Shown piece by piece: positions 34,820 to 44,180 of a DNA stretch of 52,757 bases. The notes beneath the pieces were generated by a model that ran no database searches, was not told the DNA's origin, and saw only the letters and a list, made by a program, of their open reading frames with translations. Origin of the DNA: Vibrio thalassae. Lineage in GTDB: Bacteria; Pseudomonadota; Gammaproteobacteria; Enterobacterales; Vibrionaceae. The stretch covers positions 1 to 52,757 of the forward strand of contig NZ_OANU01000030.1 of the NCBI RefSeq assembly GCF_900089835.1, given 5' to 3'. Positions within the stretch are counted from its first letter, which is position 1. Every line of letters starts with the position of its first letter. Position numbers and translations under genes: made by a program.

Positions 34820-35230
34820 ATGTTGCTCAATAATACAATTCACTCACAATACAATCTTCCAAACCAATACCGAGCTATTGATGAACAAGGAACGTCACAA
34901 CAGCTTCGTCGAATTCAGGATGATGTACTTGAAAAAGTCTCTCAGTTGGCTTCTAAACCACAGTGGATTTTGTTGACGGCAGAATGCCCTCGCCCATCAG
35001 TAGGACAGGTCATGCACTTTCATAAACTGGGTAACCACATGGTTCAGATGAAAGCGTCGTTACACTTGTCTCAATATCAAGTCGTCAAGAAAGCGATTCG
35101 TTCAGGCAATGCCTGTGCAGTTATTGCCAATGGCGAATTCTCAACATCAGAGCAAAATCAACTTCAGCAATTAGCCGCGGCTTATCAATGCGAAGTCATC
35201 TTTCTTGGCAAAGACAGTTATTTACATTAA
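34820..35230 (+). CDS. sulA: SOS-induced cell division inhibitor, SulA-like
   Basis: The 136-aa cytoplasmic protein resembles SulA: QWILLTAECPRPS (the SulA WxxLT...PRP motif), LHKLG-like HFHKLGNHMVQMKAS and the ALRSGN-like AIRSGNACAVIA. SulA blocks FtsZ polymerisation during DNA damage. It is shorter than E. coli SulA (169 aa) at the N-terminus. The LexA box immediately upstream strongly supports the call. A terminator follows at 35280-35318. Confidence 0.88.
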   Translation: MLLNNTIHSQYNLPNQYRAIDEQGTSQQLRRIQDDVLEKVSQLASKPQWILLTAECPRPSVGQVMHFHKLGNHMVQMKASLHLSQYQVVKKAIRSGNACAVIANGEFSTSEQNQLQQLAAAYQCEVIFLGKDSYLH

Positions 35231-35279
35231 CCCCAATACGACCACTCGCTAAGTAAATCATGTAATCCCCTTTTTAGTG

Positions 35280-35318
35280 ACGGTAAGTACTTGTTCCATA
35301 GTGCTTACCGTTTTTTTA
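35280..35318 (+). terminator. Terminator after sulA
   Basis: ACGGTAAG and CTTACCGT pair, with TAC/GTG extending the stem, and TTTTTTT follows. Confidence 0.85.
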
Positions 35319-35348
35319 CCCTGTCTGTAAGCAACGCCGGTAAAAATT

Positions 35349-35364
35349 GCGCAAACGTTTGCTA
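35349..35364 (+). promoter_or_regulatory. PurR site of purC
   Basis: The core CGCAAACGTTTGC matches the PurR consensus aCGCAAACGTTTtCgt with the palindromic centre intact (12 of 16). TATGAT at 35393-35398 is a plausible -10 with CTGGCA as a weak -35 near 35370, so PurR would bind just upstream of or over the promoter. Confidence 0.75.
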
Positions 35365-35475
35365 TTTTTCTGGCAGCATAAAATAGTTCTGGTATGATGC
35401 GTGCAGTAATGAGTATTACCACTCTCCCATAATCGTCGCACTTTGTACGACACAACATTAGATAGGAATGTCTCC

Positions 35476-36582
35476 ATGAGTCTCGCTGATCAAGTTCTAG
35501 CTGTAAACGATGATCTACCAATCCGCACTGATAAGCCTGTTCATAGCGGCAAGGTTCGTTCGGTTTATTGGTTGACCGAAGAAGATAGCCGCCGCCTAAT
35601 CAAGGAAAAAGGCTATGATGTTGCGGAAGATGCACCGTTAGCCATTATGGTCATCAGTGATCGAATTTCTGCTTTCGATTGTATTTGGCGAGGTGAAGGT
35701 AACTTAAGAGGGGTTCCGGGCAAAGGCGCAGCGCTTAATGCGATTTCTAACCACTGGTTCCAACTGTTTAAAGATAATTGTTTAGCGGATAGTCATATTC
35801 TGGACATCCCTCACCCATTTGTTTGGATCGTTCAAAAAGCAAAACCAGTAATGATTGAAGCTATTTGTCGCCAATATATTACTGGTTCTATGTGGCGAGC
35901 TTATGAGAAAGGCGAGCGTGAGTTTTGCGGTATCACTTTACCTGAAGGCTTAAAGAAAGATTCCAAACTGGATGAGATGCTGATTACCCCTTCAACAAAA
36001 GGTATCCTACGTGGTATCCCTGGCGTCCCCGAGGCGGACGATGTCAACATCACTCGTGACAATATTAGTGACAACTTCGCAGCATTTAATTTCTCAAACG
36101 CAGCAGACATCGACGGCTATGAAAAACTTCTTAAAGATGGATTCTCTGTTATCAGTGACGCTCTAGAAGCCATCGACCAAACGTTTGTGGATACCAAGTT
36201 TGAATTCGGCTACGTCACCGATTCAAAAGGCCAAGAAAAGCTCATCTATATGGACGAGGTCGGTACGCCAGATTCTTCACGTATTTGGGATACTAAAGCG
36301 TATCAAGAAGGCAAGATTGTTGAGAACTCAAAAGAAGGCTTCCGCCAGTTCTTGCTAAACCACTTCCCTGACCCTGATATCCTTTTGAATAAAGAGCGTA
36401 TGCCAGAACGTGAGGCACTCGCTGCTGACAACGAACTTCCTCTTTCTGCACTTATGGACGTATCCAACACCTATATTGGAATTGCCGAGAAGATCACCGG
36501 ACGTACTATTGAATTAAGTAGTAATCCAAAACAAGAAATTATTGATATTCTTCGCGCCCATTACGACCTAATCGTAGACTAG
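35476..36582 (+). CDS. purC: SAICAR synthetase, long form
   Basis: PurC joins CAIR and aspartate with ATP in purine synthesis. The 368-aa protein starts at ATG 35476 (TAGGAATG upstream); the in-frame start at 35443 lacks a ribosome binding site. Motifs [40 protein letters not shown] and [14 protein letters not shown] are diagnostic. It is about 130 aa longer than E. coli PurC (237), as in other vibrios. A PurR site precedes it. Its terminator at 36583-36620 is interrupted by an IS4 copy. Confidence 0.95.
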   Translation: MSLADQVLAVNDDLPIRTDKPVHSGKVRSVYWLTEEDSRRLIKEKGYDVAEDAPLAIMVISDRISAFDCIWRGEGNLRGVPGKGAALNAISNHWFQLFKDNCLADSHILDIPHPFVWIVQKAKPVMIEAICRQYITGSMWRAYEKGEREFCGITLPEGLKKDSKLDEMLITPSTKGILRGIPGVPEADDVNITRDNISDNFAAFNFSNAADIDGYEKLLKDGFSVISDALEAIDQTFVDTKFEFGYVTDSKGQEKLIYMDEVGTPDSSRIWDTKAYQEGKIVENSKEGFRQFLLNHFPDPDILLNKERMPEREALAADNELPLSALMDVSNTYIGIAEKITGRTIELSSNPKQEIIDILRAHYDLIVD

Positions 36583-36686
36583 CGCTCCTGTTACGTCACC
36601 CATTAAAAAAAAGGGAGCGTTATGCTCTAATGCCGATCAGTTAAGCATTAATCGGCAGATCAATTGCATGATCCCACCAGTGTGTG

Positions 36687-36719
36687 AAAATCCGATAGAC
36701 CCTGTTTATCGGATTTTTT
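36687..36719 (+). terminator. Hairpin with T-run in front of the transposase start
   Basis: AAAATCCGATA and TATCGGATTTTTT form an intrinsic terminator whose last T touches the ATG at 36720. It would shield the transposase gene from transcription entering from purC. Confidence 0.8.
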
Positions 36720-37775
36720 ATGCACGTTTCTCAAGCCCTCGATATCATAAATAACTACAAACCAAATCAAGTCGAAACTCTCGCAGACCTCCTGCCAATG
36801 GAGCTAATCAAAGATGCCTATGAGCTGACAGATACTGTCACTCTTAGAAAGCGAAAACTGACATTGGAATCGATGGCATGGCTGCTGGCCGGAATGGCTA
36901 TTTATAACGACAAATCTATGGCTGATATCGTCAATATGCTCGATATTGTCGACCGTTCAGGTAAACCGTTCGTTGCACCGAGTGCATTAACACAGCGTAG
37001 AAAAAATCTCGGTGAATCAGCGGCTAAAGCTCTTTTTAAATGTACACAAAGGCATTGGTTTGAGCATGCAAAGTTACCCAATTGGAACAGACTCACACTG
37101 CTTAGTGTTGATGGGGTTTTGTGGCGAACAGAGGATACTAATGATAACGCCGAGGCTTTTGCAAAGCCTACCAATCGTGATGGTAAAGAAACACAGTACC
37201 CTCAGCTACGTATGGTGTGTCAGATGGAACTAAGCAGCCATCTAATCACAGGCAGCGCTTTCGACTGTTATACCGTGAATGAAATGACGCTGGCCGAGCA
37301 ACTCATAGAAACGACTCCCGACAACAGTCTAACCCTTTTCGATAAAGGTTTTTACTCTCTTGGGTTACTTCAAGAATGGAGTGCTAAAGGCGTAAATCGA
37401 CATTGGCTCATCCCAATGAAAAAGGGATTAAATTATGAAGTCGTCCAGACCCTTGGTCGACAAGATAAACTCATAAAACTGAAGAGTAATCCGCAAGCTC
37501 GCAAGAAATGGCCAACGCTAGAGCGGGAAGTTGTTGTCCGTCTAATCACGAGGGTCAAGAATGGCAAGTCATATGATGTTCTTACCTCAATGACCGACCC
37601 AATGCTTTACCCAAAATCAGACATAGTTGGTCTTTATGGGTACCGCTGGGAAATTGAGCTCGGATACCGAGAACAAAAACAATATATGCTTGGCAACCGA
37701 CTTACACTAAGAAGTCGACTTCCAGAATTAGTGAAGCAAGAGCTTTGGGGGATCTTGTTAACGGTGTTGCATTGA
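36720..37775 (+). pseudogene. IS4 family transposase, C-terminally truncated
   Basis: 351 residues closely follow IS4 InsG (about 442 aa): [13 protein letters not shown] start, [17 protein letters not shown], first Asp in [11 protein letters not shown], second Asp in [14 protein letters not shown] and the [14 protein letters not shown] motif with the catalytic Glu. It ends abruptly as [11 protein letters not shown] where IS4 proteins continue about 90 residues. The DDE triad is complete but the C-terminal domain is lost, so activity is unlikely. Confidence 0.88.
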
Positions 37776-37791
37776 ATCACACATGACGGAT

Positions 37792-40137
37792 TCAACGAAG
37801 ATCCAGCACACGACTCGCCTTCTTATACTTTACTTTCCATCCAGACCAAGCCGGCAGCTCTTTGCGTTTAGGGTCATCTTTTCGAGATCCAGAATGAAAA
37901 TGGACGTGTATGAGCTTACCTCGACCAAAATACTCAACGTTTAGACGCATACTACTTAAATGGACGACCAAAGGGTACTTAGCTGCAAAATCTGAATATT
38001 CCCACTCCGGAACACCGTTGAATACAAAATCTTGCTCATCAATAAGCTCAAGATCATCAAAGCAAGCGACACCAAGTAATGACAGCTGTTCGATGAGCCA
38101 AGACTCTAGCGACGTGTCCTCAAGTGGCTCCGTTTGGTTAGCTAAACCAAGTTCGACATACAACTTCCAATGCAACATACGCTCGGTAAGCTGATCTGCT
38201 AAAGCAGGGAAGAGCGATCCATCGATGATCGACTTAGCAATGGCTTGCAAAGCAACATCGCCCTCAGGGGCTACTATTCGCTCAGCAAGTTTGCGACCGG
38301 CATACATCAGATATTCGCAGTGCTGCAGACCTTCGTCGGTGTCAACCGTTTCTCCACTCACCCATTCCCCGATATTGAGTTCTTTAAGCTGCGTGATGTC
38401 CACTGGCAACATTAATGTTGCCAATGTCATTGTCTGTTTAATGCCTCGTCCCGGTAAGCTATGGGTCGCTAATACCAGCCCCGCTTCTGTTTTTGGTTTG
38501 ATTCTATGTTGTCTCCCAAGCAGCACTTCAACAAAGCCGTTGCTAAAAGCCTCACGTCGACGTTCCCGTCTCACATACAACAAGGCGTTGTTCGCTTGGA
38601 TAATTTGCTTTATCAGTTCATCGCGTTGATAGCGAGAAGCCACCTCCAAACTCGGCAATTCAAATACACTGCGCATCTGTTCGGACAACCCTTTCGCTTC
38701 GCGCAAACAGTCATGGTCAACAGTAATACCAGAATATTGTTTACCTCTTACGAGGCCAATCAGCATGGTCGCATCGCAGCCCAACGGCTCCTCAAGATCC
38801 AATTTATCGAGTAACTCTTCATTGCTGGTCATTTGAAACAGCTTGCCAGTGGCGCATAACGCAGCGGTAAGATCAATCATGGCTTCTTTTAGCGCACGTG
38901 AGGGCATCTTAGTGACTAAATCCGCATAAACCGTATCAATGGGTAGCGGATAGAGCTTTTTACCATGTTCAGTAATCCCTTTATCATCGATGGCACCAAG
39001 CTGCTGTAGCTGTTCCCTAGCTGCATCCATTGATTTCTCAGGTATTACATCAATAAATTCAAGCGTCTTAAGTTCTAACCCACAGGTGGCGGCCGCTAAC
39101 ATAGGTTCAACGATGGATTCACGTTGCAGTTCGGGTGGAGTGACTGGGTCAAGTGCAGCATGTTCACCATAAAGACGGATGCATGTTCCTGCCATTACCC
39201 GCCCTGCGCGCTGAGCTGCGCTCGCCTTAGAAATATGAGACAACATCAAGGTGGTTTGACCGTTGCGCTGCACATTTCTTCTCTCCAGACCCGAATCGAC
39301 AACAACAGCAACATTCGGAATCGTCAGCGAGGTTTCTGCAACGTTTGTCGCTATCACTATTTTGCGTTTATCTTGCACCGACATGGCAACCGCCCGTTGC
39401 TGTTCGGTCACAGAAGCATGTAGCGGCGCTAAAATGAGATCATACTCCTCCGCCAACGGCTTTAACGTCGACATGAGCTGCTGGATTTCCTTACGCCCCG
39501 GTAGAAATATCAAGACATCTGCGGCAAGGTCATCGAGTAATGGTTCCAGTGCGCTTTTTATCCGGGTGTCTAAGTGCCTTGCATCTGGCAATTGTCGACT
39601 GTCGTTTCGATGGTGTTGAATCGCCACATCAAACATTCTTCCTTTAGCAACCAAACGCTCTGCCCGGAAATAACTAGCCAGTTTTTGACCTTCAATAGTC
39701 GCTGAGGTAATCACCGTTTTATGGGTTTGATTTCGCTTTAACATTGCAACGAGTAAATCGGTATCCCATCTTCGTTCATGAAATTCATCCACTACCACGA
39801 CATCGAAACGTTGCAAACGATCCTCTGCATACCATCTCAACGCCACGCCGGGCGTGACAAACACAAGGTTTGATTCTTCGGTATAACAGTTCTCAAGTTT
39901 TATGGCGTAGCCAATGCTTTTTCCAACCTGCTCATCAAGCTGGTGCGCAACAAAATTGGCTAATGATGTACAAGCAATTCTCCTCGGCTCTACCACCAAT
40001 ACCCGACCTTGCTCCATCGCCCAGAGAGGTAAGCGCGTCGACTTTCCTGAGCCGGTTTCAGCTTCAACGATAAGATGGGTATGTTCAAGGGCTTGTTTGA
40101 AATCTTGTTCAATAGAATCAATAGGTAAGGCGATCAT
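37792..40137 (-). CDS. hrpB: ATP-dependent RNA helicase HrpB
   Basis: The 781-aa protein has Walker A ETGSGKST at 27-34, the DEFH form of the DEAH box (VVVDEFHERRWD), SAT (VITSATIEG), QRAGR (AAQRAGRVM) and HA2/HrpB C-terminal parts ending with the SGSRKDDPKRKELPAWSGW segment characteristic of HrpB. It is slightly shorter than the E. coli protein (809 aa). A role in RNA metabolism is assumed; its exact substrate is unknown. The 3' end abuts the truncated IS4 copy, 16 bases away, without any terminator seen. Confidence 0.94.
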   Translation of the reverse strand: MIALPIDSIEQDFKQALEHTHLIVEAETGSGKSTRLPLWAMEQGRVLVVEPRRIACTSLANFVAHQLDEQVGKSIGYAIKLENCYTEESNLVFVTPGVALRWYAEDRLQRFDVVVVDEFHERRWDTDLLVAMLKRNQTHKTVITSATIEGQKLASYFRAERLVAKGRMFDVAIQHHRNDSRQLPDARHLDTRIKSALEPLLDDLAADVLIFLPGRKEIQQLMSTLKPLAEEYDLILAPLHASVTEQQRAVAMSVQDKRKIVIATNVAETSLTIPNVAVVVDSGLERRNVQRNGQTTLMLSHISKASAAQRAGRVMAGTCIRLYGEHAALDPVTPPELQRESIVEPMLAAATCGLELKTLEFIDVIPEKSMDAAREQLQQLGAIDDKGITEHGKKLYPLPIDTVYADLVTKMPSRALKEAMIDLTAALCATGKLFQMTSNEELLDKLDLEEPLGCDATMLIGLVRGKQYSGITVDHDCLREAKGLSEQMRSVFELPSLEVASRYQRDELIKQIIQANNALLYVRRERRREAFSNGFVEVLLGRQHRIKPKTEAGLVLATHSLPGRGIKQTMTLATLMLPVDITQLKELNIGEWVSGETVDTDEGLQHCEYLMYAGRKLAERIVAPEGDVALQAIAKSIIDGSLFPALADQLTERMLHWKLYVELGLANQTEPLEDTSLESWLIEQLSLLGVACFDDLELIDEQDFVFNGVPEWEYSDFAAKYPLVVHLSSMRLNVEYFGRGKLIHVHFHSGSRKDDPKRKELPAWSGWKVKYKKASRVLDLR

Positions 40138-40329
40138 GTTAGTCAGTTAATCGAAGGAGATAGTAACGAGTATACCGATAGGCAGACTAACATTCGACTC
40201 ACTTTGCTTTTCGGTAAGGATAGAATACAAATAGTTAACATTTGGTCATCGCCTAGAGTGTGTAATTGTGTTAAATTATTCCGAAAATTGTTCCCAATCC
40301 CAAATGACTGTTTCTAGACAGGTAAACTA

Positions 40330-42018
40330 ATGAACAACAATAAAAGACCGCTCTATATCCCGTACGCGGGCCCTGCACTTCTTAGTACCCCACTTTTGAA
40401 CAAAGGCAGTGCATTTACTGCTGAAGAAAGAATGTCCTTTAACCTTGAAGGCCTGCTACCTGAAACGACAGAAACTATCCAAGAGCAGGTAGACCGCGCC
40501 TACAAGCAGTACACGAGTTTTGAAAATGATATGGATAAACATATTTATCTGCGCAATATCCAAGATACTAATGAAACTCTATTTTACCGCTTAGTTCAAA
40601 ATCATATTTCTGAGATGATGCCGATCATCTATACCCCTACGGTTGGTGCGGCGTGTGAGAACTTCTCTAACATCTATCGCCGTGGTCGTGGTCTGTTCAT
40701 TTCTTATCCAAACCGAGATCGTATCGACGACCTTTTAAATAACGCGCGTAACCACAACGTCAAAGTCATCGTAGTTACCGATGGTGAACGTATTCTAGGA
40801 CTTGGCGACCAAGGGATTGGTGGTATGGGTATTCCTATCGGTAAACTGGCATTGTATACAGCATGTGGCGGTATCAGCCCAGCTTATACGCTGCCTATTG
40901 TCCTTGATGTTGGTACCAATAACCCACAACGTCTTGCTGACCCAATGTACATGGGCTGGCGTCACCCGCGTATCACTGGTGATGAGTACCGTGCTTTTGT
41001 CGAGGACTTTATGCAAGCCGTTCAACGTCGCTGGCCAGACGCACTCGTACAATTTGAAGACTTTGCACAGAAAAACGCAATGCCTCTTCTAGAGCGTTAT
41101 AAAGATCGTATCTGTTGTTTCAACGATGACATTCAAGGTACGGCAGCCGTCACTGTAGGTTCGCTACTTGCGGCGTGTAAAGCAGCCGGTAACAAACTTT
41201 CAGAACAGCGCGTCACGTTCTTAGGTGCGGGTTCCGCAGGTTGCGGTATTGCGGAAGCGATCATTGCACAAATGGTATCGGAAGGCATTAGCGACGCACA
41301 AGCGCGCTCGCAAGTATTCATGGTGGATCGATGGGGTCTTCTACAAGAAGGCATGCCTAATCTGCTCGACTTTCAACAACGTCTGGTTCAAAAGCACGAG
41401 CAAACCAAAGAGTGGACTTCTGAGAATTCTGGTTTCTCACTGCATGACGTTATTCGCAATGGTAAACCTACTGTTCTTATCGGCGTGTCAGGTGCACCTG
41501 GTTTATTTAGCAAAGAGATCATCCAAGAGATGCATCAACACTGCGAACGTCCAATCGTTTTCCCACTATCGAACCCAACTAGCCGTGTTGAAGCAACACC
41601 AAACGACATCTTGCGTTGGACAAGTGGTCAAGCCCTGGTTGCAACAGGCAGCCCATTTGATCCGGTTGTGGTTGAGGGCACAACCTACCCTATTGCGCAA
41701 TGTAACAACAGCTACATCTTCCCTGGTATCGGTTTAGGTGTCCTTGCTGCGCAAGCATCACGCGTAACAGATGAAATGCTGATGGAATCGAGTCGTGCGC
41801 TGGCGGAGTGTTCTCCACTGGCCCAGAAAGGTTCAGGTCAACTGTTACCGCCACTTGAAGAAATTCATTTAGTGTCAAAACGCATTGCCTACGCCGTTGC
41901 GAAAAAAGCGATTGAACAAGGTATGGCGAAAGAACGTTCAGACAAAACCCTGCGCCAAGATATCGACGATAACTTCTGGCAACCTGTTTATCGCAAATAC
42001 AAACGTTCAGCGTTCTAA
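40330..42018 (+). CDS. maeA: NAD-dependent malic enzyme
   Basis: The 562-aa enzyme converts malate to pyruvate and CO2 with NAD. Motifs: [19 protein letters not shown]-terminus (first 18 shown as [16 protein letters not shown]), [28 protein letters not shown] with the catalytic Lys nearby ([13 protein letters not shown]), [11 protein letters not shown] for metal binding and [15 protein letters not shown] for NAD. Length agrees with SfcA/MaeA (565 aa). Single gene with a strong terminator. Confidence 0.96.
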   Translation: MNNNKRPLYIPYAGPALLSTPLLNKGSAFTAEERMSFNLEGLLPETTETIQEQVDRAYKQYTSFENDMDKHIYLRNIQDTNETLFYRLVQNHISEMMPIIYTPTVGAACENFSNIYRRGRGLFISYPNRDRIDDLLNNARNHNVKVIVVTDGERILGLGDQGIGGMGIPIGKLALYTACGGISPAYTLPIVLDVGTNNPQRLADPMYMGWRHPRITGDEYRAFVEDFMQAVQRRWPDALVQFEDFAQKNAMPLLERYKDRICCFNDDIQGTAAVTVGSLLAACKAAGNKLSEQRVTFLGAGSAGCGIAEAIIAQMVSEGISDAQARSQVFMVDRWGLLQEGMPNLLDFQQRLVQKHEQTKEWTSENSGFSLHDVIRNGKPTVLIGVSGAPGLFSKEIIQEMHQHCERPIVFPLSNPTSRVEATPNDILRWTSGQALVATGSPFDPVVVEGTTYPIAQCNNSYIFPGIGLGVLAAQASRVTDEMLMESSRALAECSPLAQKGSGQLLPPLEEIHLVSKRIAYAVAKKAIEQGMAKERSDKTLRQDIDDNFWQPVYRKYKRSAF

Positions 42019-42038
42019 CCTGAAGCGAAATCACACTT

Positions 42039-42068
42039 AGGCTCTTGTTTACAAGGGCCTTTTTTTTG
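42039..42068 (+). terminator. Terminator after maeA
   Basis: AGGCTCTTGT and ACAAGGGCCT pair over 10 bp (one G-T) around TT, followed by TTTTTTT. Confidence 0.9.
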
Positions 42069-42117
42069 TTTAATAGTCAGCTCATTTGTCACGCCATACT
42101 GCAATAGGGACTATAAC

Positions 42118-42441
42118 ATGCTCGATATTTTCGCTCCGGGAGGACGCTTCATTGCGCCGTATCTTTTTGAAGTGTCTACGGCACTAATCGCTTGTTCTCT
42201 TGTCGTATTAGGTGCGGATATCAACCGCCTGATGAGAAACGCACTACGCGATACAAATTTCGTAATTCGAACGGTCTGCTTTATACTACTCAATGCATTT
42301 GGCTATGGGTTAATCATTATTAAAGCCACCCCATTGTTAAAGAACATCTTAGTTAATACAGAACCGGGCTTGATGTTCGCCATCGTGGTTCTAAGCTTTG
42401 TGAGTATAGGTATTTGGGCTCAAAGGAATCGTCAGATTTAG
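42118..42441 (+). CDS. DUF3392 membrane protein
   Basis: The 107-aa inner-membrane protein has three TM helices and the polar segment LGADINRLMRNALRDTNFVIRT that marks DUF3392 as I recall it. Function unknown. Its TAG stop overlaps the GTG start of the next gene by one base (TAGTG), so the two are translationally coupled. Confidence 0.82.
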   Translation: MLDIFAPGGRFIAPYLFEVSTALIACSLVVLGADINRLMRNALRDTNFVIRTVCFILLNAFGYGLIIIKATPLLKNILVNTEPGLMFAIVVLSFVSIGIWAQRNRQI

Positions 42442-43184
42442 TGACCTTTAGATTTAACAAGGAAACGTTGTCATCCAGCACTGTGCTTTCTTTTCTCAAG
42501 AGAGCGCTTCGTATTGCTTGTTATACCGTCGTCTTATTCGTCATTTTCGTGACTGCCATCGACCGTTGGGTGAGTTGGCAAGCCGAGGATCGCATCTTGA
42601 CCTCGATAGATGACATCGACAACGTCCAGGTCGCGGTTGTTCTAGGAACAAGTAAATATTTGGGGAGAACGCTTAACGAATATTACTCCCATCGTATCGA
42701 AGCGGCGATCGACCTTTATAACGAAGGCAAAGTGTCCCACTTCTTACTCAGTGGTGATAATGCTCATCGTTCATACAATGAACCATGGACGATGAAACGA
42801 GACTTATTGAGAGCAGAAATCCCAGAGCCAGCCATTCATTTAGACTATGCAGGATTTAGAACTCTAGACTCAATTGTGCGCGCCAAGAAGATCTTTGATA
42901 CTGATGACTTCTTAATCATCACTCAGAAATTTCATTGTGAGCGTGCTTTGTTTATCGCACATTCGTACGATATTAATGCGACCTGTTTAGCGGTATCAGG
43001 GCCAACCTCTAAATCTGGGTTTTCCGTGAGATTAAGAGAGGTCTTCGCGCGAACTAAAGCGTTTTTGGATCTGTATATTATGAACACGCAACCGAAGTTT
43101 TTGGGACCTAAAGAGCCCATTGTGTCGGTGAGCACAACTGAAGAACCAGGGTCTGCCGCAACTTCTGAGGACAACGTTCGTTAA
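42441..43184 (+). CDS. sanA: SanA/YdcF-type DUF218 membrane protein
   Basis: GTG 42441 (overlapping the preceding stop) gives 247 aa; TTG 42468 with AAGGA is an alternative. A TM anchor near 17-37 is followed by the DUF218 domain: VAVVLGTSKYLG, ARIEAAIDLYNEGKV-like HRIEAAIDLYNEGKVSHFL, LSGDN and FLIITQKFHCERALFIA. SanA of E. coli is needed for envelope barrier function at high temperature (vancomycin exclusion). The same role is likely here. Confidence 0.86.
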   Translation: MTFRFNKETLSSSTVLSFLKRALRIACYTVVLFVIFVTAIDRWVSWQAEDRILTSIDDIDNVQVAVVLGTSKYLGRTLNEYYSHRIEAAIDLYNEGKVSHFLLSGDNAHRSYNEPWTMKRDLLRAEIPEPAIHLDYAGFRTLDSIVRAKKIFDTDDFLIITQKFHCERALFIAHSYDINATCLAVSGPTSKSGFSVRLREVFARTKAFLDLYIMNTQPKFLGPKEPIVSVSTTEEPGSAATSEDNVR

Positions 43185-43314
43185 CGGTCTCCATTCAGTA
43201 GTAACCCTTTGACACTATACGTTTAAATGATTTACTAACCGTTTAACTCAATTACTCGCCACTCCTTTGCCAAGTTTTGCTACACTGTGCGCAAATAACG
43301 AAAAGAGTAATGTC

Positions 43315-44139
43315 ATGTCACTATTAGCCTCAGGCACGCTTTCAAAAATGCGTGCCTCTTTAGATTCACAAGTAAAGTACCGTTTACCCGTCGGTGAGCA
43401 AGAGGTAGAAATCACTTCTTATATTGGAAAAACACTCACGCTCACTCACACTGGCAACATTTTCTGTAGCGCGTGTGGGAAAAAGACGAAGAAGAGCTAT
43501 TCACAAGGTCACTGTTTTGTTTGCATGAAAAAGCTCGCTAGCTGCGATATGTGCATTATGAAACCTGAGACCTGTCACTACGACCAAGGCACATGCCGTG
43601 AGCCGGAGTGGGGCGAAGCCAATTGTATGGTTGACCATTTCGTCTACCTGTCCAATACCTCAAGCCTGAAAGTGGGTATTACCCGTCATACGCAAATTCC
43701 AACGCGTTGGATAGACCAAGGGGCAACACAAGGTTTACCGATTTTAAAAGTTAAAACACGCCAAATATCGGGCCTGATTGAAGTTGAACTTGCCAAGCAT
43801 ATTGCCGATAAAACAAATTGGAGAACCTTACTAAAACAAGACGGTGACCCAATGGAATTAGTGGAGAAGGCACAAGAGCTCTTGCCGCTTGTCGCTGACA
43901 AGATTGCTGAGATAAAAGCTCAGTATGGAGATGATGCGGTAGAAGTGCTAAGTGAAGTTATCACACCAATCCACTACCCTGTCGAGGTTTACCCAACCAA
44001 GATTAAGTCGCATAACTTTGATAAAGAGCCTGTGGTCACTGGAACGTTACAGGGTATCAAAGGCCAATACTTAATCTTTGATACTGGTGTTATCAACATT
44101 CGTAAGTTCACGTCTTATGAGGTTGAGGTTTCGGCCTAA
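43315..44139 (+). CDS. DUF2797 protein, Cys-rich with GIY-YIG-like segment
   Basis: ATG 43315 gives 274 aa; an in-frame ATG at 43267 is less likely. The N-terminal part has many Cys (FCSACGK, CFVCMKKLASCDMC, CHYDQGTC, EANC) that may bind zinc. The following VYLSNTSSLKVGITRHTQIPTRWIDQG (seen as VYLSNTSSLKVGITR) resembles the core of GIY-YIG nuclease-like domains. C-terminal beta-rich part is unassigned. Function is unknown. It shares a bidirectional terminator with the convergent PLP enzyme gene. Confidence 0.8.
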   Translation: MSLLASGTLSKMRASLDSQVKYRLPVGEQEVEITSYIGKTLTLTHTGNIFCSACGKKTKKSYSQGHCFVCMKKLASCDMCIMKPETCHYDQGTCREPEWGEANCMVDHFVYLSNTSSLKVGITRHTQIPTRWIDQGATQGLPILKVKTRQISGLIEVELAKHIADKTNWRTLLKQDGDPMELVEKAQELLPLVADKIAEIKAQYGDDAVEVLSEVITPIHYPVEVYPTKIKSHNFDKEPVVTGTLQGIKGQYLIFDTGVINIRKFTSYEVEVSA

Positions 44140-44153
44140 AGTAACGCTCAAAC

Positions 44154-44177
44154 AGAAGCCCGCAAAAGCGGGCTTCT
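44154..44177. terminator. Bidirectional terminator
   Basis: AGAAGCCCGC and GCGGGCTTCT pair perfectly around AAAA between the convergent DUF2797 and PLP enzyme genes. Confidence 0.88.
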
Positions 44178-44180
44178 CTC

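Larger units (their letters stand above)
36628..37775 (+). mobile_element. IS4-group insertion sequence, 3' end missing
   Basis: The left end TAATGCCGATCAGTTAAG (36628 onward) is nearly that of E. coli IS4. It is followed by the transposase gene. The right inverted repeat is absent: the element stops at about 37775 and the tail of hrpB (37792) follows at once. The insertion lies directly behind purC within its terminator. Confidence 0.85.

Noticed and set aside
38225..39619. Long open frames on the plus strand opposite hrpB (38225-38629, 39263-39619)
   Set aside because: They lie fully inside a conserved helicase gene, have no ribosome binding site and show Ser/Arg-rich composition typical of antisense shadows.
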